Source of the DNA: Nocardioides albus
GTDB lineage: Bacteria; Actinomycetota; Actinomycetes; Propionibacteriales; Nocardioidaceae
Length of the DNA: 64,000 nucleotides
Reading direction: 5' to 3'
Assembly: GCF_014648255.1 (NCBI RefSeq)
Contig: NZ_BMQT01000016.1
Coordinates: forward strand, 1-64,000
A model generated the notes under the pieces. That model made no database searches and was not told the DNA's origin. It worked only from the letters and a program-made list of their open reading frames with translations. Positions 27,131 to 35,182 of this stretch are shown here, piece after piece; position 1 is the stretch's first letter; each line of letters starts with the position of its first letter. Position numbers and translations under genes: made by a program.

Positions 27131-29872
27131 GTGACGAAGGGCGTGCATGGGGGCGTGAAGTTCTATCGCGGAGCGGCAGCTGCGGCACGGTCGTATGTCG
27201 AGGCCAACCACTCGCGCGCCGACGACTACTACCTTGCCGAAGGATCAGGAGTCGCGACCAGATACATCGTCGACGTCGGTGAGCACGACGCGCCGATCGC
27301 GACGGTGGCGGGTTACATGGATGGTGAGACGTACGAAAGATGGGTCGCCGGGTACGACGTCGACACCGGCGCCGCGAAGGGGCGGCTGAGGAACGACGAG
27401 AAGGGGCTGCGGTTCGTCGAGGTCGTCATCAACGGGCCGAAGTCGTGGTCGCTCGCGGCGGCCGAGCATCCTCAGATCGCCGATGCCTACGAGGCCGCCC
27501 AGGATCGAGCGGTATGCGAGGTGATCAGCTGGATCGGGCAGCACTCCACCACCAGGGTCGGGCCTCGCGGGCGGCAGGTGCAGGTCCCGGCCGATCAGAT
27601 CGAGGCCGCGGTGATCCGGCACTACACCTCTCGTGCAGGCGATCCCCACCGCCACCTGCACGTACAGGTCAACGCCCGCGTCCTCGCCAACGGACGGTGG
27701 CGGGGGCTGCATTCGGTCGGGACCGTGGACAGCATCGAGGCGATCAACGGCATCGGCCACGCCGCGATCGCCTGCGATCCCGAGATGCGCCGCACCCTGG
27801 CCGCGCACGGGTACACCTTGGATGCTGACGGTGAGATCCGCGAGCTCAAGCCCTACATCGGTCGATTCAGCCAAAGGTCGGCCCAGGTCGGCCGCAACCT
27901 CGACCGCTACGAAGCCGAGTGGCGCCGCCAGCACCCCGGTGAGGTGCCAGGTCCAGCGTTACGACGAGGGTGGGATCGGCGGGCCTGGGCCGAACACCGG
28001 CCCGACAAGGACATCCCGGTCGACGGCGCCGCGCTGGTGGACCGGTGGCGCGAGGAACTCCACGAGCTCGGCTATGTCCCACCGGACAGCTCGGTGGTCC
28101 TCGAGGCGCTCCCGATCGCCAGACTCGATCGGACAGCGGTCGTCGATCTCGTCCTCAGCCGCCTGGGCACACGGCGATCGGCGTGGAACGCAGCTGACAT
28201 ACGTGGCGAGGTGGAGAAGATCGTTGTCTCCGTCGGGATCATCGCCGACGGCACCGTACGCCGCGAGCTCGCCGAGGACCTGACCAGCCAAACGGTCGCA
28301 GCTTGCACGCCTCTGCTCGATCGCGATGACGTGCCCGAGCACGTACGCTCCCTCAGCTCCAAACGGGTCGTACAAGTCGAGGAAGCATTGGTCTCCCGGC
28401 TCGCCGACCGCGGCCAATCCAGGCATCGGCCGGTTCGGGTCATCGCACACCGACGTGTTCGAGGGCTCGACTCGACCCAGCGAGGAGCGGTCGCCGCCAT
28501 CGCCGGCACCGCGCCGCTGGTAGTCATCGAGGGCGCTGCGGGCGCCGGCAAGACCACGACCCTCGCCGCAGCAGACGGCGCGTTGAGACAGTCCGGGCGT
28601 CGGCTGCTGGTCGTCACGCCCACGCTCAAGGCAGCCCGCGTCGCGTCGCGAGAAACCAAGGCGCCGGCGAGCACCGCGCATTGGCTCGCGCTACAGCATG
28701 GGTTCCGTTGGGACGAGGACGGACACTTCGGGCGCGTCCCGGCCACCGACCGCATCAGGCTCGGCACCCGTGGGGCTGCCCGCCTGCAGCCCGGCGACGT
28801 CCTGCTTGTCGATGAAGCCGGCATGCTCGACCAAGACCTCGCACTGGCTCTGATCACCATCGCCGACGAACACCACGCCCGCGTCGTGCTCGTCGGCGAC
28901 CGCCACCAGCTGCCCGCGGTCGGTCGCGGCGGAGTCCTCGACCACGCGGCCCGCTGGGCACACCCGACCAACGTGCTGGAACTCTCCGCGATACACCGTT
29001 TTGCCGACGAGGCGTACGGCGCGTTGAGCCTGCGCATGCGAAGCGGTCAACACCCCGGCGAGGTGTTCGATGAACTGGCCGCGCGTGGGGCCATCGTCGT
29101 GCACCCGACGACCATCGAGCGGACCGCAGCCCTGGCCGAGGTGGCCGCATCCGGGACGGCTCTGGTCATGGCCGACACCCGCGAACAGGTCAGCCTCCTC
29201 AACGCCACCGCCCGCGAGAACCGAGCCACCACGACACCCACACAACGGCACAGGCGGACTCCGACGGACGACGCCTCTGTGGTCACCGGGCGCGGCGAGC
29301 TGATCTCCCTCGGAGACCGGGTCACCACCCGGCTCAACCGTCGCGACCTCGGCGTCGCGAACCGCGACACCTGGACCGTCACGCAAGTAGCCGCCGACGG
29401 TCGTCTGCGACTCAACGGCAGGACCGGAACGGTGAAGATCCCGGCCGAATACGTACGCGATCATGTCGAGCTCGGCTACGCCACCACCGTCTACGGCGCC
29501 CAGGGCGAGACCGTCGACACCGCCCACGTCGCGATCGACCAGACCACCGGCGCCGCCGCGGCCTACGTCGCGATGACCCGCGGCCGAGAACACAACGTCG
29601 CCCATCTGGTCGCCGACGACTTCGAGGACGCCCGCCGGCAGTGGATCGAGGTCTTCAGTCGCGACCGCGCCGACCTCGGACCGGGGCATGCCGCCGAGCG
29701 CGCCGCAGCAGATCTGGACGCCTTTGGTCCACAGCGGCCGCGGTCCAGACCCGGGTTGCTCACCCAGGGGGAGCAACCCCGCCGGAGGCGCCCCGAGCAG
29801 ACGTACCCCCTACGCCCGAGCGTATTCCCCCGCCCGTCACAGAGCCCGTCGAGCCCGGGAATCGGTCTTTGA
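27131..29872 (+). CDS. MobF family relaxase with RecD-like helicase
   Basis: Conjugative relaxase-helicase of 913 aa (TrwC/TraI/TraA type). The N-terminal relaxase domain (about 1-280) has Tyr residues near DDYYLAEGSG, KSWSLAA, and the metal-binding triad HYTSRAGDPHRHLHVQVNARV. The C-terminal superfamily 1 helicase starts at about 450: Walker A EGAAGAGKTTTL, Walker B LLVDEAGMLDQD, GDRHQLPAVGRGG, HRFADE, and a late AYVAMTRGREHNV. The protein would nick oriT, stay bound to the 5' end and unwind. It starts with GTG at 27131 (GTG 27143 is an alternative). The Pro/Arg-rich tail after about 870 is disordered. No coupling protein or secretion genes are nearby. Confidence 0.92.
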   Translation: MTKGVHGGVKFYRGAAAAARSYVEANHSRADDYYLAEGSGVATRYIVDVGEHDAPIATVAGYMDGETYERWVAGYDVDTGAAKGRLRNDEKGLRFVEVVINGPKSWSLAAAEHPQIADAYEAAQDRAVCEVISWIGQHSTTRVGPRGRQVQVPADQIEAAVIRHYTSRAGDPHRHLHVQVNARVLANGRWRGLHSVGTVDSIEAINGIGHAAIACDPEMRRTLAAHGYTLDADGEIRELKPYIGRFSQRSAQVGRNLDRYEAEWRRQHPGEVPGPALRRGWDRRAWAEHRPDKDIPVDGAALVDRWREELHELGYVPPDSSVVLEALPIARLDRTAVVDLVLSRLGTRRSAWNAADIRGEVEKIVVSVGIIADGTVRRELAEDLTSQTVAACTPLLDRDDVPEHVRSLSSKRVVQVEEALVSRLADRGQSRHRPVRVIAHRRVRGLDSTQRGAVAAIAGTAPLVVIEGAAGAGKTTTLAAADGALRQSGRRLLVVTPTLKAARVASRETKAPASTAHWLALQHGFRWDEDGHFGRVPATDRIRLGTRGAARLQPGDVLLVDEAGMLDQDLALALITIADEHHARVVLVGDRHQLPAVGRGGVLDHAARWAHPTNVLELSAIHRFADEAYGALSLRMRSGQHPGEVFDELAARGAIVVHPTTIERTAALAEVAASGTALVMADTREQVSLLNATARENRATTTPTQRHRRTPTDDASVVTGRGELISLGDRVTTRLNRRDLGVANRDTWTVTQVAADGRLRLNGRTGTVKIPAEYVRDHVELGYATTVYGAQGETVDTAHVAIDQTTGAAAAYVAMTRGREHNVAHLVADDFEDARRQWIEVFSRDRADLGPGHAAERAAADLDAFGPQRPRSRPGLLTQGEQPRRRRPEQTYPLRPSVFPRPSQSPSSPGIGL

Positions 29873-30007
29873 GCAACCTCCCGAAAGTAAAACTTTGGGG
29901 AGGTAGGGGTACGCCCATGCTCCCCCCTGTTGACCTGCGAAAATACCCGACATCCCCCGATCCGTACCCCCAACGTACCCCCTAGGTTCCTCATACCAGG
30001 GGGTACG
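29802..30007. repeat. CGTACCCC iteron-like cluster
   Basis: Five copies of CGTACCCC(C) or its complement: 29802-29811 (+, inside the relaxase 3' end), 29905-29913 (-), 29963-29971 (+), 29974-29983 (+) and 29998-30007 (-). The last two form a perfect 10-bp inverted repeat CGTACCCCCT / AGGGGGTACG with a 14-nt spacer, ending 33 nt before the first HTH gene. This could be an operator for that gene, an excisionase site or a replication iteron set. Confidence 0.6.
29877..29903 (+). terminator. Terminator hairpin after relaxase gene
   Basis: Begins 5 nt after the relaxase stop. CCTCCC (29877-29882) pairs with GGGAGG (29898-29903), and AAAGT with ACTTT inside, around an AAA loop with one internal G-G mismatch. 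Confidence 0.7.
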
Positions 30008-30040
30008 AAGTGGGCAACCTCCCCGTCGCATCATGGAGGG

Positions 30041-30325
30041 ATGAACTCGAACACGCGCGCGAAGTCGCACGCCAACATCCTGACCCCCATCTCGATCCCC
30101 AAGGACTGGGACGACGATGCCCTCCTCACCTTCGAACAGTTCTGCGTCCTGATCCAGACGCCGCAGCGCACCGTCCGAGACTGGAAGCGGCGCAAGGTCG
30201 GCGTCCGTTGGAGACGCCTTGGCGACACCGGTCGGATCTACACAACAGTCGGCGAAGCGCGCCGGTTCGTGCATTCCGGCCAGAACGGCGGGAGGCAGGT
30301 GAGACCCGATGCCGACGAACGCTGA
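30041..30325 (+). CDS. Small helix-turn-helix protein (MerR/excisionase-like)
   Basis: DNA-binding protein of 94 aa. The HTH segment LLTFEQFCVLIQTPQRTVRDWKRRK followed by the wing-like RWRRLGDTGRIYTTVGEARRFV matches the excisionase/MerR-type layout of element-borne recombination directionality factors. The ATG at 30041 has GGAGGG just before it. It overlaps the next small HTH gene by 17 nt. It probably regulates element genes through the CGTACCCC sites upstream or helps excision (inference). Confidence 0.72.
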   Translation: MNSNTRAKSHANILTPISIPKDWDDDALLTFEQFCVLIQTPQRTVRDWKRRKVGVRWRRLGDTGRIYTTVGEARRFVHSGQNGGRQVRPDADER

Positions 30326-30629
30326 ACGTGGCACGGCCGCACCCGACGGCCGAGACCCGCGCCACGTGTTCCTCGACGCACAAGAGGTGATGCACCGCTA
30401 CGGCTGGGGCAAGACCAGGGGCTACCAGAATCTCAAAGACCGAAGACTCGTCCCCGAACCGGTGCTCAGCCACCCGAACCGCTGGCGCCTGGACCAGCTC
30501 CTCGCCTGGGAAGAACGCCGGATGGCCGCCGCCGAAGCCGTGCTGGAAGCCCGCCAGAGGGAGGACTTCGCGGCCGACAACATCGCTGCCCTACTCCCCC
30601 GGCCGAAGCGCCATCGGAGATCGGCGTAG
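30309..30629 (+). CDS. Small helix-turn-helix protein (AlpA-like)
   Basis: Protein of 106 aa. The core FLDAQEVMHRYGWGKTRGYQNLKDRRLVPEPV resembles AlpA/excisionase-type winged HTH domains, then a helix rich in Ala/Glu/Arg and a basic tail (RPKRHRRSA). It overlaps the upstream HTH gene by 17 nt, so the two are probably translated as a pair. Likely roles are excision control or regulation of the relaxase; which protein does which is not visible. Confidence 0.68.
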   Translation: MPTNAERGTAAPDGRDPRHVFLDAQEVMHRYGWGKTRGYQNLKDRRLVPEPVLSHPNRWRLDQLLAWEERRMAAAEAVLEARQREDFAADNIAALLPRPKRHRRSA

Positions 30630-30690
30630 AGGATCCAGGTTGTGGCAGCATCGCGGCATGGCACGCGCCGGCATCTTCTGTGGTGACGGC

Positions 30691-31040
30691 TCAGCCATGT
30701 TGAAGCCCGTCAACGTCGAAGCGACCCAAGTGACGAGTCGTGAACCTTTTCTGAGATGACGCAGACGCCCCGCTCGCTGTCGAGCTCGACCGCGTCGTTG
30801 TCCCAGGGGTGCTCCCAGAGCTTGTAGATGACGGCCATGAACTCCTCAGCCATCTCGTAGAGTGGTCGTGAGGCAATGGCTGGTGCTGAGGAAGCGAGAG
30901 GCGCTGGGCAGGTAGAAGGGGACGACGTTCCGGCCGACCCGGCCCTCGGTCAGGTGATCGAGCGTGCTCAGGCGGCGAGCCAGCGGTGGGGATGTCACCC
31001 GGAAGACAAGGACCATGTCCTCGCGGAACTTCTTGGGTAT
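30691..31040 (-). pseudogene. Remnant of NtaA/DszA-type flavin monooxygenase
   Basis: Three consecutive pieces in three frames on the minus strand match one family in order. ARRLSTLDHLTEGRVGRNVV (near 30910-30990), then YEMAEEFMAVIYKLWE with WDNDAVELDSERGV (near 30760-30860), then HLGRFDVDGLQHG ending at 30691. These are the landmarks of the nitrilotriacetate/DszA luciferase-like monooxygenases (consensus as I recall it: STLDHLTGGRVGWNIV ... VYKLWEGSWEDDAV). Both termini and the reading frame are lost, so it is a decayed internal fragment. Confidence 0.75.
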
Positions 31041-31089
31041 GCCTTAGGCACGATCTATCCTTCCACGACCCTCGTCGCACAGATCAGAT

Positions 31090-31235
31090 GTCATCTTCCG
31101 TGCAGCGGTCCCGCGTGGAGCCTGCTGTTGTCGAGCTGATCTACCACATCGAGCAAGAACCAAACCCGGATGATCCGCCGGGAGCCACTCAGCCATATTC
31201 GGCGGAAACAGAAACTCCTGATCACGCACACCACC
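31090..31235 (-). pseudogene. Frameshifted IS1182-family transposase N-terminal fragment
   Basis: The minus strand reads DQEFLFPPNMAEWLPADHPG in one frame and, directly after, WFLLDVVDQLDNSRLHAGPL in the next before a stop. Together they are the usual start of IS1182-type transposases (PPD/NMxEWLPEDH...V.DVVDQLD). The frame breaks within the GG/TT run near 31155. Only about 50 codons remain, and I see no terminal inverted repeats. Confidence 0.72.
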
Positions 31236-31362
31236 GGCCGATACGAATGCGCCATGCCCACCCAGTATTTCGCGAACCGCCGGCCGAGTCACGGACCCGA
31301 CTGGCGATTTCGCAATAGTCACTGGGTGACCTCCAGACTCCGACGTTCCTCGGCTGAGTCGG

Positions 31363-32391
31363 TCAGGCGCCGGCCGTCGCCTCCTGCTCGGCGAGCTTTG
31401 TCAGGCAGATGTCGACGATCATGTCTTCCTGGCCGCCGACCAGGCCCCGGCGGCCGCACTCCATCAGGATGTCGCGGGTGTCGACGCCGTAGCGGGCGCT
31501 GGCATTCTCGGCGTGGCGGAGGAAGGACGAGTAGACGCCGGCGTAGCCCATCGTCAACGTCTCCCGGTCGACCCGGACGGGGCGGTCCTGGAGCGGGCGG
31601 ACGATGTCGTCGGCGGCGTCCTGGAGCTTGAACAGGTCGCAGTTGTGCTTGAAGTCCGACAGGTTCGCGACCGCGATGAAGGCCTCGATCGGGCAGTTGC
31701 CTGCGCCGGCGCCGTGACCGGCGAGCGAGGCGTCGACGCGATAGACGCCGTTCTCGACTGCGACGACCGAGTTGGCCACCGACAGCGACAGGTTCTCGTG
31801 GGCGTGGATGCCGATCTCGGTCTCGTCGTTCAACACGTCGCGGTAGGCGCGGGCGCGGTCGCGTACGTCATTCATGGTGAGCCGGCCGCCGGAGTCGGTG
31901 ATGTAGACGCAATGGGCACCGTAGGACTCCATCAGCTTCGCCTGCTGGGCGACCACCTCGGTCGGTGCCATGTGGTTGAGCATCAGGAACCCGGAGACGT
32001 CCATCCCCATCTCGCGCGCGGCGGCGATGTGTTGCGCCGAGACGTCGGCCTCGGTGCAGTGGGTCGCGACCCGAACCGACCGTACGCCGAGGTCATAGGC
32101 GCGGCGCAGGTCCTCGATCGTGCCGACGCCGGGGAGCAGCAGCGTGGTCAGCCGGGCGTTCTTGATGACCGAGGCGGCCGCCTCGATCCACTCCCAGTCG
32201 CTGTTCGAACCGGGACCGTAGTTGACCGAGCCGCCGGTCAGGCCGTCGCCGTGGGCGACCTCGATGGCGTCGACACCGGCCTCATCGGCGGCGATGACGA
32301 TCCGCTTGACGTCCTCGGGCGTGATCCGGTGGCGTACGGCGTGCATGCCGTCGCGCAGCGAGACTTCCTGGATGTAGATGGGCGTGCTCAC
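31363..32391 (-). CDS. mhpE: 4-hydroxy-2-oxovalerate aldolase
   Basis: Class II pyruvate aldolase (342 aa, DmpG/MhpE family) splitting 4-hydroxy-2-oxovalerate into pyruvate and acetaldehyde, the last step of meta-cleavage pathways. Seen: an N-terminal SLRDGMHAVRH (Arg-Asp active site), GSNSDWEW, ITDSGGRLT and metal-binding GIHAHENLSL (HxH). It works in a channelled complex with the acylating aldehyde dehydrogenase, whose gene overlaps its start (ATGA). It is last in the minus-strand operon hydratase-dehydrogenase-aldolase. Confidence 0.94.
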   Translation of the reverse strand: MSTPIYIQEVSLRDGMHAVRHRITPEDVKRIVIAADEAGVDAIEVAHGDGLTGGSVNYGPGSNSDWEWIEAAASVIKNARLTTLLLPGVGTIEDLRRAYDLGVRSVRVATHCTEADVSAQHIAAAREMGMDVSGFLMLNHMAPTEVVAQQAKLMESYGAHCVYITDSGGRLTMNDVRDRARAYRDVLNDETEIGIHAHENLSLSVANSVVAVENGVYRVDASLAGHGAGAGNCPIEAFIAVANLSDFKHNCDLFKLQDAADDIVRPLQDRPVRVDRETLTMGYAGVYSSFLRHAENASARYGVDTRDILMECGRRGLVGGQEDMIVDICLTKLAEQEATAGA

Positions 32392-33359
32392 TTGGTGGCC
32401 TCCTTCGCAGCAGCAATGCGTTCGGCCATCTGCAGCGCGGCCGAGGTCATGATGTCGAGGTTCCCGGCGTACGCAGGGAGGTAGTGCGCGGCGCCCTCGA
32501 CCTCGAGGAACACCGACACCTGATGCGTGGGCCGGGTCGTCTCACCCTCGGCCAGCAGCGTCTCCACCGGCTGGTCCGCGGGGATCTCCTGCACCTGCAC
32601 CTTCTGCTTGAGCCGGTAGCCGGGGACGTACGCGGCGACGTCACCGACCATCTTCTCGACCGACTCGGTGATCTCGGCGGTCAGCTCGTCCAGGGAGCGC
32701 GACCCGCCCTCGACCAGCGCATACACGGTGTCGCGCATGATCAGGGGCGGCTCGGCCGGGTTGAGGATGATGATCGCCTTGCCACGCTTGGCACCGCCGA
32801 CCTGCACGATCGCGCCCGAGGTGGTCTCGGTGAACTCGTCGATGTTGGCCCGGGTGCCGGGACCCGCGGAACGGGACGAGATCGAGGCGACGATCTCGCC
32901 GTAGGCCACCGGCACGACTCGAGCGACCGCGGCCACGATCGGGATCGTGGCTTGGCCACCGCAGGTCACCATGTTCACGTTCGGGGCGTCGAGGTGCTCG
33001 TCGATGTTGACGGCCGGGATGACGTACGGCCCGATCGCCGCCGGGGTGAGGTCGATCAGCCGTTTCCCGTAGGGCGCGAGACGCTCCGCGTTGGCCACGT
33101 GCGCCTTGGCCGAGGTCGCGTCGAAGACGATCTCGATGTCGTCGAACTCGGGCAGGTCGATCAGCCCCTCGACACCCTCGTGGGTGGCCGCGAACCCGAA
33201 CTTCCGCGCCCGCGCCAAGCCGTCGGACTCGGGGTCGATCCCGACCATCGCACCCATCTCGAGGTGTTGCGAGGTGCGCATCACCTTGATCATCAGGTCG
33301 GTGCCGATGTTGCCCGACCCGATGATCGCCACTTTCGCCTTGGTGCTTGCCACTGACAT
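32388..33359 (-). CDS. mhpF: Acetaldehyde dehydrogenase (acylating)
   Basis: DmpF/MhpF-type enzyme of 323 aa converting acetaldehyde, NAD and CoA to acetyl-CoA. NAD motif IIGSGNIGTDLMIKVMR is at the N-terminus and the catalytic Cys lies in NMVTCGGQATIP (about residue 130). Normal length. GGAAGTGA precedes the ATG. It partners with the aldolase encoded by the overlapping downstream gene. Confidence 0.95.
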   Translation of the reverse strand: MSVASTKAKVAIIGSGNIGTDLMIKVMRTSQHLEMGAMVGIDPESDGLARARKFGFAATHEGVEGLIDLPEFDDIEIVFDATSAKAHVANAERLAPYGKRLIDLTPAAIGPYVIPAVNIDEHLDAPNVNMVTCGGQATIPIVAAVARVVPVAYGEIVASISSRSAGPGTRANIDEFTETTSGAIVQVGGAKRGKAIIILNPAEPPLIMRDTVYALVEGGSRSLDELTAEITESVEKMVGDVAAYVPGYRLKQKVQVQEIPADQPVETLLAEGETTRPTHQVSVFLEVEGAAHYLPAYAGNLDIMTSAALQMAERIAAAKEATK

Positions 33360-33363
33360 GGAG

Positions 33364-34179
33364 TCACTTCCCTACGCTGAAGGCCACCGAGCCGAGGCCC
33401 GACACGGTGGAACGAACGGTGTTGCCCGGGACGATCGGCCGCATCGGCCCGAGCGCGCCGGAGAGGATGAGCTGGCCGGCACGCAGCGGCTCACCGAAGT
33501 CGCGGGCGTAGCGGGCCAGCCACTGGACCGCGTTGACCGGGTCCCCCAGGCACGCGGCGCCGGTGCCGGTCGAGACCTCCTCGTCGTCGATCGACATCGA
33601 CATCGAGACGTCCTTGGGCTCGAACTCGTCCAGCCGCCGACGCTCGGTCCCGAGGACATAGGCCCCCGCGGACGCGTTGTCCGCGACCGTGTCGCCGAAG
33701 GAGATCTTCCAGTCCGCGATCCGGCTGCCGCAGATCTCGATCGCCGCGACGGCGTAGTCGATGGCCTCCCGGACCTGGTCGTAGCCGAGCTCGCCGTCGG
33801 CCAGATCGGCCGCGAGGACGAAGGCGATCTCGGCCTCGGCCCGCGGCTGCAGGATGGTGTCGGCAGGGATCGTGTCACCGGCCGCGTACGCCATGTCGTC
33901 GAAGAGCACGCCGAAGTCGGGGGTGTCCACGCCGATCTGCTCCTGCACGGCCTTCGAGGTGAGCCCGATCTTGCGACCCACGATGGTGGCACCGCCGGCG
34001 ACCCGGGCGGCGGTGAGCCGCTCCTGGACCGCGTACGCCGTCGCCAGATCGGTCGCCGCCAGCAGGTCCCGCATCGGCGGCACGGGGGTGCCGGTGGCGG
34101 CGGCGGTCAGCAGCCGGTCTGCGGCGGCCGCGACGGCAGCGTCGCCGGCGACGTCGGGCTGGGAGGTCACTTCGCTCAT
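33364..34179 (-). CDS. mhpD: 2-keto-4-pentenoate hydratase
   Basis: Fumarylacetoacetase-fold hydratase of 271 aa (MhpD/DmpE) adding water to 2-hydroxypenta-2,4-dienoate to give 4-hydroxy-2-oxovalerate. Seen: GRKIGLTSKAVQEQIGV, metal ligands in LQPRAEAEIAFVLA, EICGSRIADWK and ILSGALGP. First gene of the minus-strand operon, 4 nt before the aldehyde dehydrogenase gene. It is divergent from the IclR regulator across a 69-nt gap. Confidence 0.93.
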   Translation of the reverse strand: MSEVTSQPDVAGDAAVAAAADRLLTAAATGTPVPPMRDLLAATDLATAYAVQERLTAARVAGGATIVGRKIGLTSKAVQEQIGVDTPDFGVLFDDMAYAAGDTIPADTILQPRAEAEIAFVLAADLADGELGYDQVREAIDYAVAAIEICGSRIADWKISFGDTVADNASAGAYVLGTERRRLDEFEPKDVSMSMSIDDEEVSTGTGAACLGDPVNAVQWLARYARDFGEPLRAGQLILSGALGPMRPIVPGNTVRSTVSGLGSVAFSVGK

Positions 34180-34248
34180 GCACCCACGGTCTCAGCAGTT
34201 GGGCCTGATCAGGGGCGCAGTCGTCTCACTGACCGGTACGGTGATCTC

Positions 34249-35016
34249 ATGCCGCATGAGCCTGCCGATCTCGACACCGTGCTCGGCAAGGCGGTGACCA
34301 TCCTGCGGGCCTTCACGGTCGATGACCAGGTGCTCTCCCTGGCCGAGGTCGTCCGCCGCACCGGACTCCCCAAGGCGACCGCGCACCGCGTCGCCGGGGA
34401 CCTGGTCGCCAACCGTCTCCTGGACCGCACCAACCTCGGCTACCGCCTCTCCGGCGGCCTCTTCGAGCTCGGCATGCGCGCGTCGGTCGAGCGCTCGCTC
34501 CTCGAGCTCGCCATGCCCTTCCTGCAGGATCTCTACGAACGCACCCACGAGACCGTTCACCTGGGCGTCCGGGAGGGTCACGACGTCGTCTATGTGGCCA
34601 AGATCGGCGGGCACCGTCAGGCGAAGTCACCCTCCCGGCCGGGTGGGCGGATGCCCGTCCACTGCACCGCGATCGGCAAGATCCTGCTCGCCTTCTCCGA
34701 TCCTGAGGTCCAGCAGGAGGTCCTCAACGGACCCCTCGAACGCCGTACGCCCCACACGATCGTCGCCCCCGGTCTGCTCGAGCGCCAGCTCGCCGCCGCG
34801 CTCGAGCACGGCGTCGCCTTCGAGCGCGAGGAGTCGGCCGTGGGCCTGCAGTGCATCGCCGCCCCCATCCTCACCGACAGCGACAGAGCTCTGGCCGCGA
34901 TCAGCATCACCGGCCCCGTGGGCCGCTTCCGCCCCGAGGCCTACGTGACCCAGGTCCGGGCAGCCGCCCAGGGGCTCTCCAGTCTTGTGTCCCGCCGCCG
35001 CTCCCTGTCGAGATGA
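34249..35016 (+). CDS. IclR family transcriptional regulator (MhpR-like)
   Basis: Regulator of 255 aa. N-terminal winged HTH (VLSLAEVVRRTGLPKATAHRVAGDLV) and C-terminal IclR ligand domain (PVHCTAIGKILLAF, HGVAFEREESAVGLQCIAAPI). ATG 34249 gives the normal family length; the open frame far upstream is the antisense of the dehydrogenase/hydratase genes. It lies between the two mhp transcripts and is the obvious regulator of both, as MhpR is in E. coli (inference). A small hairpin lies at its stop. Confidence 0.92.
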   Translation: MPHEPADLDTVLGKAVTILRAFTVDDQVLSLAEVVRRTGLPKATAHRVAGDLVANRLLDRTNLGYRLSGGLFELGMRASVERSLLELAMPFLQDLYERTHETVHLGVREGHDVVYVAKIGGHRQAKSPSRPGGRMPVHCTAIGKILLAFSDPEVQQEVLNGPLERRTPHTIVAPGLLERQLAAALEHGVAFEREESAVGLQCIAAPILTDSDRALAAISITGPVGRFRPEAYVTQVRAAAQGLSSLVSRRRSLSR

Positions 35017-35031
35017 GGCGGGGAACCGCCT
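35016..35031 (+). terminator. Small hairpin at iclR stop
   Basis: AGGCGG (35016-35021) and CCGCCT (35026-35031) form a 6-bp stem with loop GGAA directly at the stop codon. It is weak but well placed between the regulator and the mhp promoter. Confidence 0.4.
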
Positions 35032-35092
35032 AGCGTCCCCGAAGCTCGCCTGACCCTGCCCTTCCCACCGGCGAAGCAGCGGGACAGGGGGC

Positions 35093-35169
35093 TTGACAGG
35101 CCACCCGCACCGGGCGAATATGTTTCACATTACCTGTGTAAATATCGCCTATAAGCGTGTAAATAACGC
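35093..35169 (+). promoter_or_regulatory. mhp promoter with two 21-bp-spaced operator repeats
   Basis: A consensus -35 TTGACA (35093-35098) is followed at 17 bp by GAATAT (35116-35121, poor -10). Downstream lie two direct repeats, GTGTAAATATCGC (35136-35148) and GTGTAAATAACGC (35157-35169), exactly 21 bp apart, ending 13 nt before the first mhp start codon. A site here would block transcription when bound. The same element is found at 49017-49050. Confidence 0.6.
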
Positions 35170-35182
35170 GCAAGGAGAAGCC

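Noticed and set aside
33091..34248. Long N-terminal extension of the IclR frame at 34249
   Set aside because: It is antisense to the aldehyde dehydrogenase and hydratase genes and lacks domain signals; the regulator from 34249 is already of full family length.
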